64,000 nt of DNA from Acidovorax sp. Leaf78 (GTDB taxonomy: Bacteria; Pseudomonadota; Gammaproteobacteria; Burkholderiales; Burkholderiaceae_C): contig NZ_LMLZ01000022.1 of assembly GCF_001422735.1 (NCBI RefSeq), forward strand, positions 248,001-312,000, given 5' to 3'. Below are positions 21,730 through 30,376 of this stretch, in pieces (position 1 is the stretch's first letter; every line of letters begins with the position of its first letter). The notes under the pieces are model-generated. The model did not search any database. It was not told the DNA's origin and saw only the letters and a list, made by a program, of their open reading frames with translations. Position numbers and translations under genes: made by a program.

Positions 21730-23304
21730 ATGCGCAAATTCTCCTGGCTCTCCCTGACATGTGCGGCATTGCTTGCCAGCTGCGGCGGCGGCTCCTCCGA
21801 CGGGGGGGACGTGGGCCCCGCACCCGGCGTGCAGCAGTACCCGGGCGGCGTCTGGTCCGGCACCGTGGGCACGGGCGCGCTGCAGCGCCAGGTGTTTGGC
21901 TACATCGACCCCGGCCCGCTGGGAACTGGCGGTGAGTTCTACCTGGCGCGCGAGGCGGCCAGCTCTGCAGGGTATGACGGCCTGTACGGGCGCCTCAGCG
22001 TCGACCGCACCACGGTGCTCGCCACCGGCGTGACCTACTTTTCGGTGCGCGACGGCAAGTTCGCCACCAACGTGACGCTGCGCGGCACCGCATCGGCCAG
22101 TGCGGCCACCGGCCGCACCAATGCCATCAGCGGCAACTACAGCGACCCCATCGCCACCGCGGCAGCCACCGGCGCCACGACCACGTTCAAGCTCAACTAC
22201 AGCGATCTGAACAACCACCCCGCACGCCTGTCGCTGATGGAGGGCACCTACCGCGGCGGCGGCGTGTTCGGGGGCAGCTGGGTGCTGTCCATCACCGCGC
22301 AGGGCGCGCTCACGGGCTCCGTCGGAGCGTGCACCGTGACGGGCACCGTGATCCCGCGCGCCAGCGACTCGGCCGTGTACGGCGTGTCCATGAACCTCTC
22401 GGGCAACGAGACGCTGTGCGCCGGCGCAGGCACCACGCAGGCGGGCGTGGCCGTACTCAAGTTCGACACGAGCCCCACGGAGCGCAGCGGCATCTGGATG
22501 ATGACCCGCAACGCCACCGGCCCGTCCAACACCTTCGTGCTGGAAGGCAAGGCCGACGGCCCGAACAACCCCACGCCAGCCCCCACCGCCCAGAGCGCAG
22601 CGGGCAACTGGACGGGCACCGTCAGCGGGTCGGGCGCCACGTCGGTGTCCGCTTCGGTGCTGCCCGACGGCGGCTACTTCTTCTACCGCCCGATCGGCGC
22701 GGGCTACGACTCGCTATACGGCACGCTGCTCGTCACCGCCGGCAGCAGCCTCGTGAGCTCCAACGATGGTGCGTACTTCAATCACCAGAATCCGCTGGAG
22801 ACGCAGTACACCGAGTCGATGGTGCTCAGCGGCGATGCACGCACGGGCGTGAGCTTCACCGGCACATATGCCAACCCTGCCCAGGGCAGCGCTGCGACAG
22901 CGTTCTCGATGGTGCCGGACACCACCTTCCCGTACAACGCGCTGTTGTCCTCGTCGGTTGCGCGCTTGGCGGGCACGTACAGCAGCCCCTCCATCGGCTT
23001 TGGCGGCACCAGCATGACCCTCACGCTCAACGCGCTGGGCGAGATCAAGGGCACCACCAGCAGCGGCTGCGCGCTCACGGGCGTGGTCAGTGCGTATGAA
23101 GGCGGCGGCAACAATCTCTACCGCGTGCAGAACCTGGCCTATACCGGTGGCGGCTGCCCGTTCAACAGTTCGCCCAACCAGACGGGTGTGGCATCTGCCC
23201 GCTTCGATGCGGCAGGGCAGACCGTGACGGGCCTGCGCGTCCTCACGGCCGCGCGCACATTGACGGGCGTGCGCTTCCAGACGGTCTTCATCGGTACGCG
23301 CTGA
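21730..23304 (+). CDS. Putative lipoprotein with two related domains
   Basis: The 524-residue product has a lipoprotein signal (MRKFSWLSLTCAALLASCGG, lipobox LLASC), so it should be anchored in the outer membrane. The mature part is an internal duplication. The first half starts GGVWSGTVGTGALQRQVFGY, with YDGLYGRLSV, the second AGNWTGTVSGSGATSVSASV, with YDSLYGTLLV. Each half then repeats a beta-rich block ending SCALTG-like or ACTVTGTV. I do not recognise a named family. Ser/Thr/Gly-rich beta repeats suggest a surface-exposed barrel or lectin-like fold. It is monocistronic, with a strong terminator 60 bases after the stop. Confidence 0.75.
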   Translation: MRKFSWLSLTCAALLASCGGGSSDGGDVGPAPGVQQYPGGVWSGTVGTGALQRQVFGYIDPGPLGTGGEFYLAREAASSAGYDGLYGRLSVDRTTVLATGVTYFSVRDGKFATNVTLRGTASASAATGRTNAISGNYSDPIATAAATGATTTFKLNYSDLNNHPARLSLMEGTYRGGGVFGGSWVLSITAQGALTGSVGACTVTGTVIPRASDSAVYGVSMNLSGNETLCAGAGTTQAGVAVLKFDTSPTERSGIWMMTRNATGPSNTFVLEGKADGPNNPTPAPTAQSAAGNWTGTVSGSGATSVSASVLPDGGYFFYRPIGAGYDSLYGTLLVTAGSSLVSSNDGAYFNHQNPLETQYTESMVLSGDARTGVSFTGTYANPAQGSAATAFSMVPDTTFPYNALLSSSVARLAGTYSSPSIGFGGTSMTLTLNALGEIKGTTSSGCALTGVVSAYEGGGNNLYRVQNLAYTGGGCPFNSSPNQTGVASARFDAAGQTVTGLRVLTAARTLTGVRFQTVFIGTR

Positions 23305-23364
23305 GCATGGATGGACCGGGGTGGTGGTGCCTGACGTACCCTGCCCCCCAAGCTACCGCGCCAT

Positions 23365-23406
23365 AAAAAAAGACCCCCCATGCTTCGGCGTGGGGGGTCT
23401 TTTTTT
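23365..23406. terminator. Strong bidirectional intrinsic terminator
   Basis: A perfect 9-base stem GACCCCCCA/TGGGGGGTC with a TGCTTCGGCG loop is flanked by seven A on one side and seven T on the other. It can therefore stop both the lipoprotein gene (plus) and bcsC (minus), which converge here. Confidence 0.97.
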
Positions 23407-23554
23407 ATTCTGCCTTGACCGGGCCAGTGGGCCATTTGACCCATGGGCTGGCGGCTGGCGTGTCGGCTCGCTGCTCTGAATCGTCGGCCCGACGAGCCAG
23501 AGCAGCCTCGCAACCTGCTTGCGCAGAGCAGAGCACTGCGATGCGACGCGGTGC

Positions 23555-26500
23555 TCAGTTGCTGGCGTACGGCGAGCGCAGCGGGCTGACCGGGAATGCC
23601 TGCAGGCCGTTGTAGGGCTGGAAGGCGTAGCGCACATACAGCCCGCCGGCGAACTCGCGGTAGTTGCGGGCGTTGTTGAGCGACAGGTGGCCGCCCAGGA
23701 ACACCTGCGGGTGCATCTGGTACTCCATCGCAGCGCCCAGGTTGTAGCCCAGGCCCGTGCGGGATTGGCCCGGGTAGACGGCGGTGGCACCGGTCTCGCC
23801 GAACGCCAGCGCGTCGCTGGCGGCGGCTGCAGCAGCGGTCTGGCGCGACGGGCTGTTGGGGAAATACGGCGCCGCGTCTTCCTTGAAGTACTGCACGCCC
23901 ACCGAGCCCTTGAGCTGATAGGACAGGCGGCCATTGCGCTGCGCCCATTCAATGGGAATGCCGAAGGACAAGAACTGCTGCGGGCTGAAGTACCCGCCAT
24001 GGCCGACCGTGAAGTAACGCAGATTGCGCTGGTAGGACAAGCCCGAGAAGCTCAGGCCGGCGGTCAGGTCGGCATTGGACGTGCGGTGCACATGCCAGTA
24101 CATGCCGCCACCGGCTTCCACGCGTGCGTTGCTGCGCACACGGGTGCCGGTCACCCCGTGCAGCGAGCCGTAGCCGTACACGCCCAGTTCGCCGTCGTCC
24201 CAGGTCACGTCCAGACGCCCGCCAGTGGCGGACACCCCGCCCCAGCGGTCGCCCGTGCGGGCATCACGGGCACCCGCGAACGACAGCAGGCTGTCGGTCA
24301 CCGGCCTGCGCGACAGATCCACGGCCATGGTCAGGTCGTCGTTGATGGGCATGCGGTAGCGCACGCCGCCCGTCACGTCCGCCTGGCCGAAGCCCAGGGG
24401 CGTGGTGCCGATGTCGACCTTGAGCGCGCTGGTCTCGTAGCCCACGCTCAGTCCGATACCGCTGTCGCTTTGCGAACCTGCAGCGCGCTCGGGCATATCG
24501 AGTGCGGTCACGGGCCCACCGCCGAACCGGCTGATGGTGCCGTACGGCGAGCCCGGCGATCCGGCGCTGGCACCGGTGGGCGTCACACCCAGCACGACAT
24601 GGCCGTCGCCCACGCTCATCTTCAGCTGCACCGGTGCCTCGATCTCGGACAGCTGGCTCATGCCCGCCTCGCCCTGGCGGGCGCGGGCCGTGGCGCCCAC
24701 CGAGAAGCTGCTGATCTGGCTTTGCTGGACCTCGCGCAGCTCGTCGCGCGCGGTGCGCGGGCGGGTGGGGTCTGGCACCGCGTTCAAGCCGCCCGCGGTG
24801 GCCCATGCCGACGGCTGGGTGGCGGCGGGTGCGCGCTGCTGCTGCTGGGCCGTCGGCTGCATGCCAGGGTAGCCGGCATAGCCCTGTGCGGGCGGAATGT
24901 AGCCTGCACCGGCACCCGGCTGCGCGGGCACTGCCGCGGGGGCATACGAAGGGAGGTAGGCAGGCGCAGTGGCGCCGCCGGGTGCTGCCGCGGCCGACAG
25001 GGAAGACGCCGGTGCCTGGCGCTGCGCTGGCGCGGTGGCCGTGCGGGCATTGGCCGCCGTGGTGTTGCGCCGTGCGCTGGCAGGCGGCGACGCGGTGGTT
25101 CTTTCAGCCGCCGGTGCTGCACTGGCCACGTCGGGGTAGTAGCTCGCAGGAGTCATGGGCGGCGCCTGGACCATCATCTGCGCGGGCGGCGCAAACCGGC
25201 TGGCGCCTGCGGGATCCGGAATGTAGAGCCCGGCAGGCACATTGCTGCGCGCCACCGGCTGCGGTGCGTACTGCATGGGCGTGTAGCCCACCGGCGAACG
25301 CGCCACGGAGCCGGACCCTGCGGCGACAGGCACCGACAAACCGCTGCTGGCGCGCTGCAGGCCTGCACGCTGGGCAAACGGATTGCCCGACCGGGCGGGC
25401 CCGGCGGACACGCCGCTGGCAGCCAGCACGGCATCGCGCTGGGCGTTCTCTGCAGCGACCGCGGCGGTGAAAAATTCGGTGGCCTTGCTGTTCTTGCCCT
25501 GGGCCCGGTACAGCCGCCCCGCAGCGGTCAGCACCTCGGGGTCGCGCGGCGCACGCGCCAGCGCCACGGACAGCAGCGACTCCGCGTAGCCGTAGTCCTT
25601 GGCACCGGTGGCCATGGCCGCGGTCTGCAGGATCAGCGGCACGTCGTTGGGCGACTTCTCCAAAAGCCGCGCATACAGCGCCTGCGCCTGCGCATAGTCG
25701 TTGTTGGCCGCGTACATGCGGGCCAGCGCGGCCATGGCCAGCGGCTCTTCGGGCTGCTCGGCCAGCAGCGGGGCCAGCGTGTCGTACGCAGCGGCCAGGT
25801 CACCGGCTTCACGCAGGCCATCGGCCTGGCGCACGATGTACGCGCGGCGGATGTCGGCAAAGCTCTTGCGCTCGCGATCGTTCATCGGTGCGGTCTGCAG
25901 CTGGCGCAAGATGCCGGCCAGCTCCACGTCCTGCTGCGTCTTGAGCAGCGTGGCGGCGTATTGCAGGCGCAGCCCCACATCGGGACGCGGGGTGCGTGCC
26001 AGCACTTGGCGCACCATGCCCAGCGCGCGCTGGGGCTCGCCTGCGTCGGCATAGGCCAGGGCCAGTGCACCCAGCAATTCGGTGTCCTGCGTGGCAAACG
26101 ACTCGGCTTGGGCCAGCGTGGCCAGCGCTTCGGACTGCCGCCCCTCCGCGGCCAGGGCCGAGGCGGCCGACGACTGCACGTGCACCCACACCCGCTTTTG
26201 CAGCGCGGCGATGTCGCGTGTGCGGTGCTTCTCGGGAATGCGGTCCAGCAGCGCCAGCGCACCCGGCCAGTCACTGGCTTCAGAGGCCAGCAGCGCGCTG
26301 GCATACAGCGCCTCAGGCATGTTGGGGTTGGAAATCAGCAGGCCGTCCATCACGCCGCGCGCTTCGGCCACCGCGCCCATGCGCAGGTACAGGCGTGCCA
26401 GGTCCAGTCGCACCCACGGGCTGGCCGGGTCGTTCAGCAGCGCGTCTTCCAGCGCCGCGCGTGCGGCCGCAGTGTCGCCGCGCTCGGTGGCGGCACGGGC

Positions 26501-27922
26501 CTGGCCCAGTGCCTGCGCTGCGCGCAGGCGGCCCAGCGCGCCGACCTTTTCCTGCTGCGAGGGCGAGAGCTTCTCGACCAATGCCAGCGCTTCGGCCGCC
26601 TTGTTGTTCTGCGCCAGCACGCCCACCAGGCCGCGCACGGCATCGGGGTTGTCCGCCTGGCGCGTCAGCACGCGGCGGTAAGCGGCCTCGGCGGCGTCGT
26701 ACTGGCCGGCTTCCACCAGCAGGTCCGCCAGGTCGGTCTGTGCCGTGACCTCGGCCGGGTTCAGGCGCACCGCCTGCTCCAGGGATTTTTGGGCGGCTGC
26801 CGTGTCGCCGCGCTCACGCTCGCTGGTGGCCTGCTCGACCAGGCTCCAATACGTGGCGCTATCGAGCGCCTGCTTCCAGCGGCTGGCCGAGCCCGCACGC
26901 GAGGCGCGCTCCAGCAGACCGCGCGCGTCGGCAAAGCGCTCCTGGCGCAAGCGCAGGATGCCCAGGCCGCCCAGCGCGTCGCCGTCAGCAGGGCGGGCTT
27001 CGAGCACGCTCGAGAAAGCCGCCTCCGCCGCATCGAGCTCGCCGTCGTCCAGCGCCTGGAATCCGGCCGTGGTGCGCTGGCGCAGCGGGTCGGCCCCCGC
27101 ACCGGGCCGGGCGGTGGTTTGCGCTTGCTTTTGCAGGTTCTGCGCCTGGGTCAGCCGCGTCTGCACGGCCGTGTCGCCGGGGTTGGCACGCAAAAAGTCC
27201 TGGTACAGCGCGATGTCAGCCGAGCGCGTGCCCGTCCAGGCCAGCGCCTTGCGCCAGCTTTCGGTGGCGGTCTTGCCCACGTCGGGGCGGCCCGCCAGGC
27301 GCGCCAGCTGGCCGATGCCCTCGCGGCGCGTCGCGTCGCGGTAGGTCAGGTGCTGTGCCAGGGCCAGGGCGATCTGCGGGTCTTCGGGCGACTCTTGCGC
27401 CAGGCGGCTCAGGCCGCGGCGCGCTTCGTCCCAGCCGCCGGCCGTGGCGCCCAGGGTCTGGTAGTACTCCAGCGCCAGCGGGCCGGTGGGCGCGCGGTCG
27501 CCCAGCGCGGCCTGGTAGGTGCTCAGCGCTTGGCTGGCCTGGCCGCTGCGGGCCTGCTGGCGTGCGGTTTCGATCTGGGGTGCGCTGCGCCCGCTGCGGA
27601 TGGAATCCTGCAGCCGGCTCACCAGCGGGCTGCGCGGGTGGGCAGCCTGCAGCTGGGTCAGGTAGCGCTGCGCGCCCTCGGGACGCTGGGCGTTCAGCTC
27701 GACCAGCGCCATGCCGTACAAGGCCTGGGCGTTTTGCGGGTTGATGCGCAACAGCTTTTGCCAGGCCTCGCCCGCACGCTCCGTGTCGCCGCGCTCCTGC
27801 CAGTACTGGCCCTGGTCGAGCAGGGTCTGCTCGGCGCCCGTCTGGGCCCAGGCTGCGGGCGCCATCAGCGAGGCCATCAGCCCCAGCGCGAGTGTGTGGT
27901 GACGACGGTTTTTGGAGGACAT
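23555..27922 (-). CDS. bcsC: Cellulose synthase subunit C, TPR protein and outer-membrane barrel
   Basis: BcsC exports nascent cellulose across the outer membrane. The 1455-residue product has a signal peptide (MSSKNRRHHTLALGLMASLM...AWA), then about 800 residues of tetratricopeptide repeats such as NPQNAQALYGMALVELNAQR. A disordered linker of about 225 residues rich in Ala, Pro, Gln and Tyr follows (about 837-1064), and finally the BcsC C-terminal barrel ending in YVRYAFQPYNG. E. coli BcsC is about 1150 residues, so the excess is mainly the linker and extra repeats. AAGGAAGGC precedes the chosen ATG. It is the last gene of the bcs operon. The usual neighbouring cellulase gene bcsZ is absent. 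Confidence 0.95.
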   Translation of the reverse strand: MSSKNRRHHTLALGLMASLMAPAAWAQTGAEQTLLDQGQYWQERGDTERAGEAWQKLLRINPQNAQALYGMALVELNAQRPEGAQRYLTQLQAAHPRSPLVSRLQDSIRSGRSAPQIETARQQARSGQASQALSTYQAALGDRAPTGPLALEYYQTLGATAGGWDEARRGLSRLAQESPEDPQIALALAQHLTYRDATRREGIGQLARLAGRPDVGKTATESWRKALAWTGTRSADIALYQDFLRANPGDTAVQTRLTQAQNLQKQAQTTARPGAGADPLRQRTTAGFQALDDGELDAAEAAFSSVLEARPADGDALGGLGILRLRQERFADARGLLERASRAGSASRWKQALDSATYWSLVEQATSERERGDTAAAQKSLEQAVRLNPAEVTAQTDLADLLVEAGQYDAAEAAYRRVLTRQADNPDAVRGLVGVLAQNNKAAEALALVEKLSPSQQEKVGALGRLRAAQALGQARAATERGDTAAARAALEDALLNDPASPWVRLDLARLYLRMGAVAEARGVMDGLLISNPNMPEALYASALLASEASDWPGALALLDRIPEKHRTRDIAALQKRVWVHVQSSAASALAAEGRQSEALATLAQAESFATQDTELLGALALAYADAGEPQRALGMVRQVLARTPRPDVGLRLQYAATLLKTQQDVELAGILRQLQTAPMNDRERKSFADIRRAYIVRQADGLREAGDLAAAYDTLAPLLAEQPEEPLAMAALARMYAANNDYAQAQALYARLLEKSPNDVPLILQTAAMATGAKDYGYAESLLSVALARAPRDPEVLTAAGRLYRAQGKNSKATEFFTAAVAAENAQRDAVLAASGVSAGPARSGNPFAQRAGLQRASSGLSVPVAAGSGSVARSPVGYTPMQYAPQPVARSNVPAGLYIPDPAGASRFAPPAQMMVQAPPMTPASYYPDVASAAPAAERTTASPPASARRNTTAANARTATAPAQRQAPASSLSAAAAPGGATAPAYLPSYAPAAVPAQPGAGAGYIPPAQGYAGYPGMQPTAQQQQRAPAATQPSAWATAGGLNAVPDPTRPRTARDELREVQQSQISSFSVGATARARQGEAGMSQLSEIEAPVQLKMSVGDGHVVLGVTPTGASAGSPGSPYGTISRFGGGPVTALDMPERAAGSQSDSGIGLSVGYETSALKVDIGTTPLGFGQADVTGGVRYRMPINDDLTMAVDLSRRPVTDSLLSFAGARDARTGDRWGGVSATGGRLDVTWDDGELGVYGYGSLHGVTGTRVRSNARVEAGGGMYWHVHRTSNADLTAGLSFSGLSYQRNLRYFTVGHGGYFSPQQFLSFGIPIEWAQRNGRLSYQLKGSVGVQYFKEDAAPYFPNSPSRQTAAAAAASDALAFGETGATAVYPGQSRTGLGYNLGAAMEYQMHPQVFLGGHLSLNNARNYREFAGGLYVRYAFQPYNGLQAFPVSPLRSPYASN

Positions 27923-28021
27923 GCCTTCCTTCTCCCATGTGGCCCCGGCCCACAAAGGGGCCGGGAACCAATTGCTTGTTTCAGAACATCAGGGCGGGCA
28001 TCGGTGCACCGCGCGGCTTCA

Positions 28022-30343
28022 TCATGCCTTTTGCTTCAGGCGTGCCCTGGCGCGTGCGCGCAGTGACAGGTACATGACGATGGCCACCAGCACTGCAGCA
28101 GACACTCCCAGCAGGATCAGCAGCAGCGGATTGCGCGACAGAAACCACTGCGCGTACAGCACCGGCCCCAGCTGGCCCACATAGTAGTTTTTCTCGGCCA
28201 GCAGGCTGTCGACCTGCTTGCCACGAATCACCGTGGTGCTGCCCTGCACCTGCGTGAGCGCATCGGCGTCGAGCAGCGCGTCTACCACCTGCGACAGCCC
28301 GGCGGGTTGGTTGCTGGCCACCAGTACCACGCTGCGGCCGCTCTTGAGGGGCGACTCGAAGCCCGCGATGAAGGCGTCGGTGCTGCTGCTCGAGAACGCG
28401 ACCTGGTTGCGGCGCGTCTGCACACCGGCCTCATCCTCGAAACCCCACCAGCGCATCAGGCGGTGGGCCACATCGGCCAGCTGAAAGCTCTTGGTCTCGC
28501 CCTGCAGCGCAGCCGGAATGGAGCTGGCCCACTGCTTGAGCAGGGGCTGGTTGCCGCCGCCCGACGAGATGACCAGCAGGTCCTTGTCGGAGAGCTTGTC
28601 CACCTGCTGGGCCTGCGCCACCGTCACGCCCATCGCGGGGTGGCCGGTCACACGGCCCATGATGCCCATCAGGCCCAGGTAGGTGCCGTACTCCGCCAGG
28701 CCCGGCTTGTCCGGCATCACCACCGCGGTGTCCGACAAATCGGCCATGCGGGTGAACGGAAAGCCCGCGTTGCCAAACGCTGCCAGGTCCGGCATGGCGA
28801 TGAAGTGCTTGAAGCCGGAGATATCGATGGTCGAGTCTGCCTCGACCGAGCCGCGCACGTTGTCCAGCGGGACGTCCTTGCAGGCGCCCTGCTTGACCAC
28901 GTCGTAGTAGTAGTGCAGCTGCAGTTGCGATTGCGAGGGCAGCTTGAACAGGGGGATGTGGAACTTCTCGCGCTCCGGCCCGGTTTCGCTCAGCGGCATC
29001 ACCTTGGTCAGCAGGCGGTCCAGGGCGCCGGGCTCCTCGTGCGTCGCGGAACGCAGCGGCAGCGACCGCAGGAACTGCTGGTTCACGTTGATGTTGAGCG
29101 TGGACTTGTCGGCGTTGGGGCGCGGGGTGTACCGGTAGCGCAGGTCGACCGGAATGCCCTTCTGGCGCCACGCGAACAGGTCGGGCGGCAAGAAGAAGTT
29201 CACGCGGATCAGGTCGGGCGAGTAGCCGGTCACATTGAGCGTCGGGGCCTCGACCAGCTCGCCGAACTTGACCGGACGGTCATTGGCCAGCCAGTGGGGT
29301 GCGTCGTAGGGCTTGCGGGGCTTGAGTTCGGTGACGTCGGTGATCCGCGCGACCGAGCCGGACAGGGCCGAAGACCCCACCGCCAGCGCCTTGGCCGCCG
29401 TGGCCAGTTCAGCATCGTCCCGGCCCATCACCAGCAGCAGCTTGCCGTTGCGGTCCGCAGGGTGGCTGACCACCGCCACGGTGGGGCCTTGGATGTCGGG
29501 CAGCGACAGGCCGGCAGGGACTTGCGCGCGGCCGGCCACCATCACCACGGCGTTGCCGCGTGCCGGCAACTCGCCGACCAAGGACGGAAACTTGGCGCCG
29601 CGAAAGCCCGCCAGCGCACCGAACCACGACGACATCGTGCCCGCGGCCTGCAGGGCGGCGGTGTTGGGCGCTGCGTTGAACACGATGGGCAGCTCCAGCG
29701 GGCGCACATCGCGGCGGTCGAAGAACGGCTGGGGCAGCAGTGCCAGGTCGTTGGTCTGCGCCACAGGGGCCACCGTCAGCTCCAGCACGCTGTCGTTGCC
29801 GATGTTGGCCCACAGGCTCGAGTGCAGCGGGTCCTCGCACTCCATCGTGTAGTGGCCGATGAGCTGCAGGTTCAGCCGGTTGAACTCGGTGATCAGCCGC
29901 GGGGGAATGGTGATCTCGCGCTGCAGGTTCTCGCCCGCCTGCTGCGTGGTGACCGGAATGGTCGCGGCCACCTGCTCGTTGACCATCACCTTGATGTGCG
30001 ACAGGTTGGTCAGCAACGCGGGCGAGTACGAGTAGTTGAGCTTGAGCTTCGCGCCCGTGACCACCTCGTCGTTGCGCACGCTGAAGGCTACGCCGCTGGT
30101 GCCGTCCACACCGCGCAACTGCAGCGGGAACAGGGCGCCCAGGTCCTTGAAGCTGTTGCGCTGCACACGCACGCCACCTTCGGACGGCAGCGACCCGGCG
30201 GTCGTCTCCGCAGCCGGGGCGGGTGCAGGTGCCGCAGCGAGCTGCGAGACGGGGGCTGCCGTGCCTGCCAGCGCCAGGGCCAGCATGGCGGGGAGCATGC
30301 GCTGGCGCGGCAGCCGATCTGTCGGTTGTCGTGTGGAGGTCAT
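28022..30343 (-). CDS. bcsB: Cellulose synthase regulatory subunit B
   Basis: BcsB is the periplasmic partner of BcsA that guides the glucan chain and activates the synthase through its membrane helix. The 773-residue protein has a signal peptide ending around Ala-38. The carbohydrate-binding and flavodoxin-like domains include GVAFSVRNDEVVTGAKLKLN, HYTMECEDPLHSSLWANIGN and RRDVRPLELPIVF. A C-terminal transmembrane helix (NPLLLILLGVSAAVLVAIVM) is followed by a basic tail RARARARLKQKA. It lies 33 bases after bcsA and 99 bases before bcsC. The ATG at 30343 is the only start upstream of a clear signal sequence. Confidence 0.96.
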   Translation of the reverse strand: MTSTRQPTDRLPRQRMLPAMLALALAGTAAPVSQLAAAPAPAPAAETTAGSLPSEGGVRVQRNSFKDLGALFPLQLRGVDGTSGVAFSVRNDEVVTGAKLKLNYSYSPALLTNLSHIKVMVNEQVAATIPVTTQQAGENLQREITIPPRLITEFNRLNLQLIGHYTMECEDPLHSSLWANIGNDSVLELTVAPVAQTNDLALLPQPFFDRRDVRPLELPIVFNAAPNTAALQAAGTMSSWFGALAGFRGAKFPSLVGELPARGNAVVMVAGRAQVPAGLSLPDIQGPTVAVVSHPADRNGKLLLVMGRDDAELATAAKALAVGSSALSGSVARITDVTELKPRKPYDAPHWLANDRPVKFGELVEAPTLNVTGYSPDLIRVNFFLPPDLFAWRQKGIPVDLRYRYTPRPNADKSTLNINVNQQFLRSLPLRSATHEEPGALDRLLTKVMPLSETGPEREKFHIPLFKLPSQSQLQLHYYYDVVKQGACKDVPLDNVRGSVEADSTIDISGFKHFIAMPDLAAFGNAGFPFTRMADLSDTAVVMPDKPGLAEYGTYLGLMGIMGRVTGHPAMGVTVAQAQQVDKLSDKDLLVISSGGGNQPLLKQWASSIPAALQGETKSFQLADVAHRLMRWWGFEDEAGVQTRRNQVAFSSSSTDAFIAGFESPLKSGRSVVLVASNQPAGLSQVVDALLDADALTQVQGSTTVIRGKQVDSLLAEKNYYVGQLGPVLYAQWFLSRNPLLLILLGVSAAVLVAIVMYLSLRARARARLKQKA

Positions 30344-30376
30344 GTGTGGAATCTTCGGATACAGAAAACGGGGCGC

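Noticed and set aside
23519..28066. Very long open frame antisense to bcsC
   Set aside because: It is the GC-driven mirror of the TPR gene; its translation is Arg/Ala/Gly/His-rich with no domain, while the minus strand encodes a complete BcsC.
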